The notes below the pieces were generated by a model, which was not told the DNA's origin, ran no database searches, and was given only the letters and a program-made list of their open reading frames with translations. A stretch of 64,000 nt of DNA from CAJCJE01 sp036494465 (lineage in GTDB: Bacteria; Actinomycetota; Actinomycetes; Mycobacteriales; Pseudonocardiaceae), in contig DASXOJ010000010.1 in the NCBI GenBank assembly GCA_036494465.1, forward strand, positions 62,001 to 126,000, written 5' to 3'. Positions 24,475 through 32,147 of this stretch are shown here, piece by piece (within the stretch, counting starts at the first letter, position 1; each line of letters opens with the position of its first letter). Position numbers and translations under genes: made by a program.

Positions 24475-26511
24475 GTGGCTGACCCGTCTACCTATCGTCC
24501 TGCGACGGGCACGATTCCGGATGCACCCGGGGTGTACAAGTTCCGGGACGCGACCCGACGGGTGATCTACGTCGGCAAGGCGAAGAGCCTGCGCAGCAGG
24601 CTGAACTCCTACTTCGCCGACCTGTTCAACCTGCATCCACGCACCAGGCAGATGGTCACCACCGCGGCGAGTGTCGAGTGGACCGTGGTGTCCACCGAGG
24701 TCGAAGCCCTCCAGCTGGAATACAACTGGATCAAGGAGTTCGACCCCCGGTTCAACGTCCGCTACCGCGACGACAAGACCTATCCGGTACTCGCGGTGAC
24801 CATGCACGAGGACTATCCCAGGCTCGCCGTCTACCGCGGCCCGCGCCGCAAGGGCGTGCGGTATTTCGGTCCCTACGCGCATGCCTGGGCCATCAGGGAA
24901 ACGCTCGACCTGCTGCTGCGCGTGTTCCCGGCGCGCACCTGCTCAGCAGGCGTGTTCAAGCGGCACGGCCAGATCGGGCGACCGTGCCTGCTCGGCTACA
25001 TCGACAAGTGCTCGGCGCCCTGCGTCGACCGGGTCACCGCTGACGAGCACCGGCAGATCGTCGAGGACTTCTGCGACTTCCTCTCCGGCAAGACCGACGT
25101 GATGGTGCGGCGGCTGGAGAAGCAGATGCAGGCCGCGTCCGGCGAACTCGAGTTCGAGCGGGCCGCGCGGCTGCGCGACGACATCTCCGCGTTGCGGCGC
25201 GCCATGGAGAAGCAGGCGGTGGTGCTCGGCGACGGCACCGACGCGGACGTGGTCGCGTTCGCGGCCGACGAACTCGAAGCCGCCGTCCAGGTCTTCCACG
25301 TGCGCGGCGGACGCGTGCGCGGCCAGCGCGGCTGGGTGATCGAGAAGGGCGAGGAGAGCGACGTCCCGCACCTGGTCGGCCAGTTCCTGAGCCAGTTCTA
25401 CGGCGAACAGGCCGCGCTCGCCGAACAGTCCGACAACGGCGGCGCGGGCAGCCCGGTGCCGCGCGAGGTGCTCGTCCCGGAACTGCCCGAGGACGCGGAC
25501 GCGTTCACCGAATGGCTGTGCACGTTGCGCGGTTCCCGCGTCGACCTGCGAGTGCCGCAGCGCGGCGACAAGCGCGCGTTGATGGAAACCGTGGCGCGCA
25601 ACGCGGCCGAGTCGTTCACCCAGCACAAACTGCGCAGGGCCGGTGATCTCACGGCGCGATCGGCGGCATTGCAGGAGTTGCAGGACGCGCTCGCCCTGGA
25701 TTCCGCGCCGCTGCGCATCGAATGTGTTGACATCAGCCACATCCAGGGCAGCGACGTGGTCGCGTCCATGGTGGTGTTCGAGGACGGCATCGCGCGCAAA
25801 TCCGAATACCGCCGTTTCGCCATCCGCGAAGGCGCGGAGGGCGGCGACGTCGGCTCGATCGCCGAGGTCACCCGGCGCCGTTTCGCCCGCTTCCAAGCGG
25901 AAACCGCCGAACAAGCTGTGTCGGCCGACGACGCAAGCGACTTGGCTGCGGAAGCGGCGAACGATGGCCCGCCCGGCATCGACCCGAACACCGGCAGGCT
26001 GCGCAAATTCGCGTATCCGCCCAACCTCTATCTCGTCGACGGCGGCGCGCCCCAGGTCGCGGCGGCGTCCGATGTGCTCGCCGAACTCGGCATCAACGAC
26101 GTCGCGGTCGCGGGCATCGCCAAGCGGCTGGAAGAAGTCTGGCTTCCGGGTGAACCCGATCCGGTGATCTTGGGTCGCACCAGCGAAGCCATGTACCTGG
26201 TACAACGGGTCCGGGATGAGGCACACCGCTTCGCCATCACTTTCCACCGGCAGAAGCGGTCCAAGCGGATGACGACGTCCGCGCTGGACGACGTACCCGG
26301 TCTCGGCCAGACCAGAAAGACCGCGTTGCTCAAGCATTTCGGCTCGCTGAAACGGCTGCGATCCGCCACTGTTGAGCAGATCAGCGAGGTACCAGGGGTC
26401 GGGCGGCGGACGGCCGAGGCGGTACACGAAGTGCTGACCGGAGCATCGCGGGATGATTCAGGCGTCGGTGGGGACGCGGCAATCGGGGACAGCAGTGGAG
26501 GCGGAACGTGA
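24475..26511 (+). CDS. uvrC: Excinuclease ABC subunit C
   Basis: Makes both incisions of nucleotide-excision repair with UvrA and UvrB. At 678 residues it has the full length. The GIY-YIG nuclease is N-terminal (PGVYKFRDATRRVIYVGKAKSLRSRLNSYF, about 18-47), then a Cys-containing region (PARTCSAGVF, RPCLLGYIDKCSAPC), a UVR motif (LEFERAARLRDDISALRRAM), the RNase-H-like nuclease (ECVDISHIQGSDVVASMVVFEDG; NLYLVDGGAPQV) and a C-terminal helix-hairpin-helix pair (LDDVPGLGQTRKTALLKHFGSL; ISEVPGVGRRTAEAV). GTG start at 24475. Its stop overlaps the rapZ GTG. The order uvrC-rapZ-yvcK-whiA is conserved in actinobacteria. Confidence 0.97.
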   Translation: MADPSTYRPATGTIPDAPGVYKFRDATRRVIYVGKAKSLRSRLNSYFADLFNLHPRTRQMVTTAASVEWTVVSTEVEALQLEYNWIKEFDPRFNVRYRDDKTYPVLAVTMHEDYPRLAVYRGPRRKGVRYFGPYAHAWAIRETLDLLLRVFPARTCSAGVFKRHGQIGRPCLLGYIDKCSAPCVDRVTADEHRQIVEDFCDFLSGKTDVMVRRLEKQMQAASGELEFERAARLRDDISALRRAMEKQAVVLGDGTDADVVAFAADELEAAVQVFHVRGGRVRGQRGWVIEKGEESDVPHLVGQFLSQFYGEQAALAEQSDNGGAGSPVPREVLVPELPEDADAFTEWLCTLRGSRVDLRVPQRGDKRALMETVARNAAESFTQHKLRRAGDLTARSAALQELQDALALDSAPLRIECVDISHIQGSDVVASMVVFEDGIARKSEYRRFAIREGAEGGDVGSIAEVTRRRFARFQAETAEQAVSADDASDLAAEAANDGPPGIDPNTGRLRKFAYPPNLYLVDGGAPQVAAASDVLAELGINDVAVAGIAKRLEEVWLPGEPDPVILGRTSEAMYLVQRVRDEAHRFAITFHRQKRSKRMTTSALDDVPGLGQTRKTALLKHFGSLKRLRSATVEQISEVPGVGRRTAEAVHEVLTGASRDDSGVGGDAAIGDSSGGGT

Positions 26512-27407
26512 GTAGTCAGGAAGGGCGTGCGGCGGGGGCCGCGTCCGGGGTCGAGGTCGCGGTGGTGACCGGCCTGTCCGGGGCCGGGCGCAGCACGGCC
26601 GCCAAGTGTCTGGAAGATCTCGGCTGGTTCGTGGTGGACAACCTGCCGCCCGAACTGGTCGCCACCATGGTCGAACTGGGCGCGCAGGCGCGCGGGGCGA
26701 TCACCAAGGTCGCGGTCGTGATGGACGTGCGCAGCCGCGCGTTCACCGACGACCTCGCCGCGATCATCAAAGACCTGGACACCCGCGGTTACAAGCCGCG
26801 CGTGCTGTTCCTGGAAGCCACCGACGACGTGCTGATCCGGCGGTTCGAACAGGTCCGCAGGACGCACCCGTTGCAGGGCGACGGCAGGCTCGCCGACGGC
26901 ATCAAGTCCGAACGGCACGTGCTGATGCCGCTGCGCGAACAGGCCGACCTGGTGCTGGACACCACGTCGTTGTCCGTACACCAGTTGCGGGACAAGATCG
27001 AGGACGCGTTCGATTCGGACACCAGCGCGCGCACCAAGGTCACCGTGTTGTCCTTCGGCTACAAGTACGGCCTGCCGATGGACGCCGACCTCGTCATCGA
27101 CGTGCGCTTCCTGCCCAACCCGTTCTGGATCCCGGAACTGCGTGAACAGACCGGGCTGGACATGGATGTGCGCAACTACGTGCTCTCCCAGGAGGGCGCA
27201 GAAGAATTCCTGGACCGCTACTACGACCTGCTCAAGCTGATCGGCGCGGGTTACCAGCGGGAAGGCAAGCGCTACCTGACGCTCGCGGTCGGCTGCACCG
27301 GCGGCAAACACCGCAGCGTGGCCATTTCCGAGGAGTTGTCGCGGCGACTGAGCAGCGACGACCGGATGGCCGTCAAGGTCGTACACCGGGACCTGGGTCG
27401 CGAGTGA
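26508..27407 (+). CDS. rapZ: RapZ-family nucleotide-binding protein
   Basis: A 299-residue P-loop protein (YvcJ/RapZ family). Walker A is GLSGAGRST near residue 22, followed by CLEDLGWFVVDNLPPELV. The C-terminal domain contains SFGYKYGLPMDADLVIDVRFLPNPFW and the conserved YLTLAVGCTGGKHRSVAISEEL. In E. coli RapZ senses glucosamine 6-phosphate and controls the GlmS mRNA; in Gram-positives it binds GTP and its role is less clear. GTG start at 26508 in a GTGA overlap with uvrC, and the stop overlaps yvcK in the same way. Confidence 0.96.
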   Translation: MSSQEGRAAGAASGVEVAVVTGLSGAGRSTAAKCLEDLGWFVVDNLPPELVATMVELGAQARGAITKVAVVMDVRSRAFTDDLAAIIKDLDTRGYKPRVLFLEATDDVLIRRFEQVRRTHPLQGDGRLADGIKSERHVLMPLREQADLVLDTTSLSVHQLRDKIEDAFDSDTSARTKVTVLSFGYKYGLPMDADLVIDVRFLPNPFWIPELREQTGLDMDVRNYVLSQEGAEEFLDRYYDLLKLIGAGYQREGKRYLTLAVGCTGGKHRSVAISEELSRRLSSDDRMAVKVVHRDLGRE

Positions 27408-28486
27408 CCGAAGCGTCCCACCCACCCCGCCCGCTCAAGGCGGTTGCGCTCGGCGGCGGTCACGGTCTGCACGCGACCCTGACCGCGTTGCGCACGATCA
27501 CCCCCGATGTCACGGCTGTTGTCACCGTCGCCGACGACGGCGGCTCCTCCGGTCGGCTGCGTCGTGAACTCGGCCTGCTGCCGCCCGGTGACCTGCGCAA
27601 AGCCCTGATCGCCCTGGCCGACCCGGCGGACGCCAACTGGACGTCGGTGTTCGGGCACCGCTTCGGCGGCACCGGCGCGCTCGCCGGTCACGCCGTCGGC
27701 AACCTGGTGCTGGCCGGTCTGATCGAAGTCCTCGACGACCCGATCGCCGCGCTCAAGGAAGCCGGGAAACTGCTCGGCGTGCGCGGCCGGGTACTGCCCA
27801 TGTGCACCGACCCACTGGACATCGAAGCCGACGTGACCGGCCTCGACGACGACATCAAAGCCACCCGGCGCATTCGCGGCCAGGTCGCCATCGCGACAAC
27901 ACCCGGTCAGGTACAAAGAATCCGATTGCACCCGACCGGGCGGCCGGGCGAACTGCCCACCGCGTGCCCGCAGGCGGTGCAGGCCGTGCTGGGCGCCGAT
28001 CTGGTTCTGCTCGGGCCGGGATCGTGGTTCACCAGCGTCCTTCCGCACCTGTTGGTGCCAGGTCTGCACGAAGCGCTGGTGTCCACTTCGGCCCGAAAGG
28101 TCGTCATTCTGAACCTGGTCCCCCAGCCGGGGGAGACCGCCGGATTCTCCCCCGAGCAGCATTTGGACGTACTCTGCGAACACGCACCACGCTTGCGGGT
28201 CGACGCGGTCATCGCCGACGTCGACTCGGTGGCAACGCCGGACCGGCTCGTCCGGGCGGCGGGTGTGGCAGGCGCGCGGACCCACCTGTTGCGGGTGGCC
28301 GCGCCCGGCGCACCGGATCGGCACGACCCGTTGGCTTTGGCGGAAAGCCTGCGGGCAGCACTGGATTGGCCCGCGGGGGGCGTGGGCGCGGTAACACAAG
28401 ACAGGTATCGGTTGGTACCCGTTGTTCCGGGGGAGCGGAACGGCGAGGCGGACGGGGAGGAGAGCACCGGTGGCGATGACCGCTGA
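27404..28486 (+). CDS. yvcK: YvcK/CuvA-family protein (gluconeogenesis factor)
   Basis: A 360-residue protein with the YvcK Rossmann-like fold: VALGGGHGLHATLTALRTITPDVTAVVTVADDGGSSGRLRRELGLLPPGDLRKAL at the N-terminus, and GPGSWFTSVLPHLLVPGLHEAL in the middle. Homologues bind UDP-sugars such as UDP-GlcNAc and are needed for cell-wall integrity and growth on gluconeogenic carbon (B. subtilis YvcK, mycobacterial CuvA). GTG start at 27404. The 3' end overlaps the start of whiA by 17 bp. Confidence 0.95.
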   Translation: MTEASHPPRPLKAVALGGGHGLHATLTALRTITPDVTAVVTVADDGGSSGRLRRELGLLPPGDLRKALIALADPADANWTSVFGHRFGGTGALAGHAVGNLVLAGLIEVLDDPIAALKEAGKLLGVRGRVLPMCTDPLDIEADVTGLDDDIKATRRIRGQVAIATTPGQVQRIRLHPTGRPGELPTACPQAVQAVLGADLVLLGPGSWFTSVLPHLLVPGLHEALVSTSARKVVILNLVPQPGETAGFSPEQHLDVLCEHAPRLRVDAVIADVDSVATPDRLVRAAGVAGARTHLLRVAAPGAPDRHDPLALAESLRAALDWPAGGVGAVTQDRYRLVPVVPGERNGEADGEESTGGDDR

Positions 28487-29456
28487 GGTCAAGGACGAGT
28501 TGAGTCGTCTGAGCGTCACCAAGACCTGTTGTCGGCGCGCGGGAGTGGCTTCGCTGCTCCGGTTCGCTGGCGGGCTGCACATCGTGGCCGGGCGGGTCGT
28601 AGTCGAGGCCGAAGTGGACACCGGCTCAGTGGCGAGACTGCTGCGCAGGGAGATCCACGAGCTGTTCGGGCACAGCGCGGACGTGCACGTGATCACGTCC
28701 GGCGGACTGCGCAAGGGCACCAGGTACGTGGTCCGCGTCATCCGGGACGGCGACGGCCTCGCCCGGCAGACCGGCCTGCTCGACCCACGCGGTCGCCCGG
28801 TCCGGGGCCTGCCGGCGGCAGTGGTCTCGGGAGGCGTGTGCGACGCGGAGGCCGCCTGGCGCGGCGCGTTCCTCGCGCACGGTTCGCTCACCGAACCCGG
28901 CCGCTCCAGTGCCCTGGAGATCACCTGTCCCGGCCCGGAAGCCGCACTGGCTCTCGTCGGTGCCGCGCGCAGGCTCGGCGTGACCGCGAAATCCCGCGAG
29001 GTGCGCGGCGCCGACCGCGTCGTGGTCCGCGACGGCGACGCGATCAGCATCCTGCTCACCCGGCTCGGCGCGCACTCCAGCGTGCTCGCCTGGGAGGAAC
29101 GCCGGATGCGCCGCGAAGTCCGCGCCACAGCCAACCGGCTGGCCAACTTCGACGACGCCAACCTGCGCCGCTCCGCCCGCGCGGCGGTCGCCGCGGCGGC
29201 CCGCGTCGAACGAGCCCTGCGCCTGCTCGGCGAGGACGCGCCCGACCACCTGGCGACCGCGGGCAACCTGCGCCTAGCCAACCGTCAGGCGTCGCTGGAA
29301 GAACTCGGCCAGCTCTCCGACCCGCCGATGACCAAGGACGCGGTCGCGGGCCGCATCCGTCGTCTGCTCGCCATGGCCGACAAGCGCGCCAAGGACCTCG
29401 GCGTCCCCGACACCGAATCCGCGGTGACGGCGGAAATGCTCGAAGCCGAGGTCTGA
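28470..29456 (+). CDS. whiA: DNA-binding protein WhiA
   Basis: A 328-residue regulator that, with WhiB, switches on division and sporulation genes in Streptomyces. The N-terminal part is the LAGLIDADG-like domain (EVKDELSRLSVTKTCCRRAGVASLLRFAGGLHIVAGRVVVEAEVDTGSVARLLRREI), and the C-terminal part a helix-turn-helix (NLRLANRQASLEELGQLSDPPMTKDAVAGRIRRLLAMAD). I chose the GTG at 28470, giving MAMTAEVKDEL as in Streptomyces WhiA, because GGGGAGGAG stands eight bases before it; an ATG two codons later is possible. It overlaps yvcK by 17 bp, so co-translation is likely. Confidence 0.96.
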   Translation: MAMTAEVKDELSRLSVTKTCCRRAGVASLLRFAGGLHIVAGRVVVEAEVDTGSVARLLRREIHELFGHSADVHVITSGGLRKGTRYVVRVIRDGDGLARQTGLLDPRGRPVRGLPAAVVSGGVCDAEAAWRGAFLAHGSLTEPGRSSALEITCPGPEAALALVGAARRLGVTAKSREVRGADRVVVRDGDAISILLTRLGAHSSVLAWEERRMRREVRATANRLANFDDANLRRSARAAVAAAARVERALRLLGEDAPDHLATAGNLRLANRQASLEELGQLSDPPMTKDAVAGRIRRLLAMADKRAKDLGVPDTESAVTAEMLEAEV

Positions 29457-30055
29457 CCCTGCACGACAAGCTGGACGCCGATCGTGCCCGCTTCGGCTAC
29501 CGCACGATCGGCGACCTGACCGAACTGGCCGAACGCAACGTGGTGTTCGACCCGTACTCGACGCTGCTCTCGGTCGACGCGGAAATCGGCGCGGGCAACG
29601 TGTTCCACCCCGGTGTGGTGATCAACGGCCGTTGCCGGATCGGCAGCGGCAACACCTTCCACCTCGGTACACACCTGCTGGCCGATGACGGCGCCCTGAT
29701 CGTCATCGGCGACGGCGGCACCTTGGGCCCGGGCGGCGCGCAGATCACCGCGACCGGATCCGGCGTGGCATGCCGGATCGGCGATCGAGTTCGACTGCGC
29801 AACGGCGCCGAGATCGTCGGCGCCAGCACGCTCGGCTCCGGTAGCCAGGTGCTCGGCCCGATCTCCGCGCGCGGTGTGCACCTCGCCTCCGGCGGCGATT
29901 TCACCGAGCCCGACCCCGACCTGCGTGGCGCCGTACTCAAGGGTTTCGGTCGCGCCCAAGGCATCCGCCTCGCCGTCGGCGAAGTGGTCAACGGTCTCGG
30001 CGACTTCGCCGCTGCCCCGGTCGAACGCCAGCTCAGCTATCACCCGAGGGGCTAA
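29453..30055 (+). CDS. Left-handed beta-helix (hexapeptide-repeat) protein, probable CTG start
   Basis: A 200-residue protein made of hexapeptide turns: VFDPYSTLLSVDAEIGAGNVFHPGVVINGRCRIGSGNTFHLGTHLL, and later CRIGDRVRLRNGAEIVGASTLGSGSQVLGPISARGVHLASGG. Such folds occur in acyltransferases and gamma carbonic anhydrases, but I see no decisive active-site pattern. Third-position GC shows that coding begins right at the end of whiA, yet no ATG, GTG or TTG exists there. The CTG at 29453 overlaps the whiA stop as CTGA, exactly like the GTGA junctions upstream in this operon. The next standard start is the GTG at 29540, which would remove 29 conserved-looking residues and lacks a ribosome site. 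Confidence 0.75.
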   Translation: MTLHDKLDADRARFGYRTIGDLTELAERNVVFDPYSTLLSVDAEIGAGNVFHPGVVINGRCRIGSGNTFHLGTHLLADDGALIVIGDGGTLGPGGAQITATGSGVACRIGDRVRLRNGAEIVGASTLGSGSQVLGPISARGVHLASGGDFTEPDPDLRGAVLKGFGRAQGIRLAVGEVVNGLGDFAAAPVERQLSYHPRG

Positions 30056-30144
30056 ACCTCGGTTGTGCCGCTGCAAGAGATCGGCTGCGGCGGTGCGAAT
30101 CTCGGCGACTTCGCCAAGGCATCGGCGCGCCGAACGGATCGCCG

Positions 30145-30600
30145 TCAGCGGGGGAAGCGCCGGGCGACGGCTTGCCCGGATGGCAGGTCGCCGATGAAGG
30201 CGCGCAGCAGCGCAAGAGTGGCGTCCATGTCGTGACCGGCGGCGAGTACTTCCATTGCCGCGTACAGCTCGCCCTCGATCGTGGCGACCTGCGCCGCGGC
30301 CCGGCGACCGGCGCTGGTCAGTTGCAGCAGCACCTCGCGGCCGTCGGTAGCGCTGCGGCTCCGCTCGACCAGCTCTTGGGTGACCAGCCGGTTGACCAGC
30401 CGGCTGGGGTTGGTGCCGCTTTCGCACACCAGTAGCTCACCCAGTCCGCTCAGGGTCAGCACCTTGCGCTCGTTCAGTAGTGCGAGCACCTCCGCCTGGG
30501 CCGTGGTCAGGCCCAACGGCCGCAGTCGCGCGGCGAGCAGGCGGTTGCCTTCCCGCTGTGCGGCCAGCACCAGGTACCGCAATTCCTCCGCCTGGCTCAC
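30145..30600 (-). CDS. MarR-family transcriptional regulator
   Basis: A 151-residue winged-helix regulator: LGLTTAQAEVLALLNERKVLTLSGLGELLVCESGTNPSRLVNRLVTQELVERSRSATDGREVLLQLTSAGRRAAAQV covers the recognition helix and the wing. The GTG at 30600 follows GGGAGG by four bases; in-frame codons further upstream (to 30720) lack this. It is divergent from the hydrolase at 30743, and an imperfect palindrome lies in the gap, so it probably controls both genes in response to a small hydrophobic ligand. The DNA-binding region contains a Cys (LLVCESGTN) that could in principle be redox-active, which is speculative. Confidence 0.85.
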   Translation of the reverse strand: MSQAEELRYLVLAAQREGNRLLAARLRPLGLTTAQAEVLALLNERKVLTLSGLGELLVCESGTNPSRLVNRLVTQELVERSRSATDGREVLLQLTSAGRRAAAQVATIEGELYAAMEVLAAGHDMDATLALLRAFIGDLPSGQAVARRFPR

Positions 30601-30702
30601 GCCACCTCCCACCTTCCATGTCGTGCCACTGATCCTATCCCGCCACGGAGGCATCAGTCGGTCGACCTGGTTGGCTTGCATGTGCGACTCGCGTAAGGCA
30701 CG

Positions 30703-30722
30703 ATAAGTGACACGACACATAT
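30703..30722. promoter_or_regulatory. Candidate MarR operator
   Basis: ATAAGTGACACGACACATAT pairs at seven of ten positions (arms ATAnGTGnC and GnCACnTAT). It is AT-rich for this genome and lies 20 bases before the hydrolase ATG in the divergent region. Confidence 0.4.
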
Positions 30723-30742
30723 CTTGCCGATCGGAGACTCAC

Positions 30743-31480
30743 ATGAGCACCATCGTCACCGTCCCCTGCTTCTCCGGAGCCCCGTGGGATACCCGCCAGC
30801 TCCAGCCGTTCGCCGGCCGCGACGTCCGCACCATGCGCCTGCCGGAACGGCTGGACACCGTTGAAGCCAACGCGGATTTCCTCGCCGAGGAGGTCCACGG
30901 CCTGGACGACTACATCCTGGTCGGCGACTCCTACGGGGCGGTCATCGCGCTGACCCTGGCGATCCGCCGCCCGGCCGGGCTGTCCGGCCTCGTGCTCTCC
31001 GGAGGCTTCGCCGCCAACCCGTTGCCGCCATGGAAGGGGGTGGCCGCGTCAGCCTCCCGGTTCGCCGGCGGGCCGCTGTACCGCCAGGGCACCCTGCGGC
31101 TGCACGCCTACCAGCTGCACTCCCACTTCGACGCCACCGCGCCGATCCCGCACACCCAGAACGACTACCGCCACCTGTTCATCGACAACACTCCTCGCGC
31201 CACCTACACCGCCCGGGTCACCTCGGTCACCCACTTCGACGTCCGCGACAAGCTCGGCCGTGTTGAGGTACCGACGCTCCTGCTCACACCCGAGGACGAC
31301 AAGCTCGTCGGCGCCCACGCCGCGCGGGAGATGCTCGCCGGCATCCCTGAGGCCACCGAGATCGTGCTCCCGCGCACTGGCCACATGTTCCGGTTCACCC
31401 ACCCCGACCAGTACGGGCAGGCCATCACCGCCTTTGTCGACCAGCGCGTCGGCAGGGTGATCGGGAAATCCGGGCTCTAG
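30743..31480 (+). CDS. Alpha/beta hydrolase
   Basis: A 245-residue cytosolic alpha/beta hydrolase. Nucleophile elbow VGDSYGAVIALTLAIRRP (Ser in GDSYG), probable acid in LLTPEDDKLVGAHAAREML, and catalytic His in LPRTGHMFRFTHP. There is no signal peptide. The closest general types are small esterases or salicylate-esterase-like enzymes (short opening TIVTVPCFSGAPWDTRQLQPFA). The substrate is unknown. The ATG at 30743 has GGAG about eight bases upstream. It is divergent from the MarR gene, and its stop is interleaved with the stop of the convergent TetR gene. Confidence 0.87.
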   Translation: MSTIVTVPCFSGAPWDTRQLQPFAGRDVRTMRLPERLDTVEANADFLAEEVHGLDDYILVGDSYGAVIALTLAIRRPAGLSGLVLSGGFAANPLPPWKGVAASASRFAGGPLYRQGTLRLHAYQLHSHFDATAPIPHTQNDYRHLFIDNTPRATYTARVTSVTHFDVRDKLGRVEVPTLLLTPEDDKLVGAHAAREMLAGIPEATEIVLPRTGHMFRFTHPDQYGQAITAFVDQRVGRVIGKSGL

Positions 31481-32058
31481 GGAGCCTGCCTGGTCGTGCG
31501 CGCGAGCAGTAGGGGCAGATAGATGCCGTCGACGATCTCGGTAGCGGCGCTGGGCTCGACCGGGCGGTTGGTGAGCAGCAGCTCGTGGCGGAACAGATCC
31601 GAGGCGAGGGTGACCACGCGGTCGGGCAGGTCGGCGGTGGGGATTTCGCCTCGGTCGGCGGCGCGTTTCAGGATGGTGGTCAGGACGCCGTGCATGATCG
31701 TCATGGCGTCCGGTTCGACGTCGGGTAGTTCGGCCATGACCCCGTGCATGACGTCGGGCCCGATGCGGGTGGCGCGGCGGGCCGTCCAGTCGAGGACGGC
31801 GAGCACGTCCGAGCGCAGGGTGCCGGTGTCCGGGATGTTGTCGGCGATGGAGCCGTTCTCCGCGCGCAGCGCATCGATGACCAGTTCGGCGCGGTTGCGC
31901 CAGCGACGGTAGAGGACCTGTTTGCCGGTGTCCGCGCGCGCGGCGACGCCTTCCATGGTCAGTCGCGCGTAGCCGACCTCGGCCAGTTCGGCCCAGAGCG
32001 CCGCCATGATCGCGGCTTCCAGTTCGGCTCCGCGCCTGCGCCGACCGGTGTCTGCCAT
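31477..32058 (-). CDS. TetR-family transcriptional regulator
   Basis: A 193-residue repressor. The N-terminal helix-turn-helix reads AAIMAALWAELAEVGYARLTMEGVAARADTGKQVLYRRWRNRAELVIDAL, followed by a TetR_C-type helical ligand domain. The ATG at 32058 follows AAGGAG by six bases. It is divergent from the drug exporter at 32148, and the short intergenic region contains two copies of an AAGAGACG-type inverted repeat. The simplest model is repression of both genes until the exported compound binds. Confidence 0.92.
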   Translation of the reverse strand: MADTGRRRRGAELEAAIMAALWAELAEVGYARLTMEGVAARADTGKQVLYRRWRNRAELVIDALRAENGSIADNIPDTGTLRSDVLAVLDWTARRATRIGPDVMHGVMAELPDVEPDAMTIMHGVLTTILKRAADRGEIPTADLPDRVVTLASDLFRHELLLTNRPVEPSAATEIVDGIYLPLLLARTTRQAP

Positions 32059-32067
32059 GAGTCTCCT

Positions 32068-32086
32068 TGAAGACGTTGCGTCTCTT
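32068..32086. promoter_or_regulatory. TetR operator copy 1
   Basis: TGAAGACG-TTG-CGTCTCTT has a right arm identical to the second copy and a five-base perfect core AGACG/CGTCT. It starts ten bases before the TetR ATG. Its centre is 44 bp from the other copy, about four helical turns. Confidence 0.6.
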
Positions 32087-32111
32087 ATTTGTCGAGCGTA
32101 CCGTCTGCGAC

Positions 32112-32130
32112 AAGAGACGACACGTCTCTT
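32112..32130. promoter_or_regulatory. TetR operator copy 2
   Basis: AAGAGACG-ACA-CGTCTCTT is a perfect inverted repeat with 8-bp arms and a 3-nt spacer, ending 18 bases before the exporter ATG. This is the usual TetR operator geometry and position. Confidence 0.75.
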
Positions 32131-32147
32131 AAAATGCAAGGGGCCTC

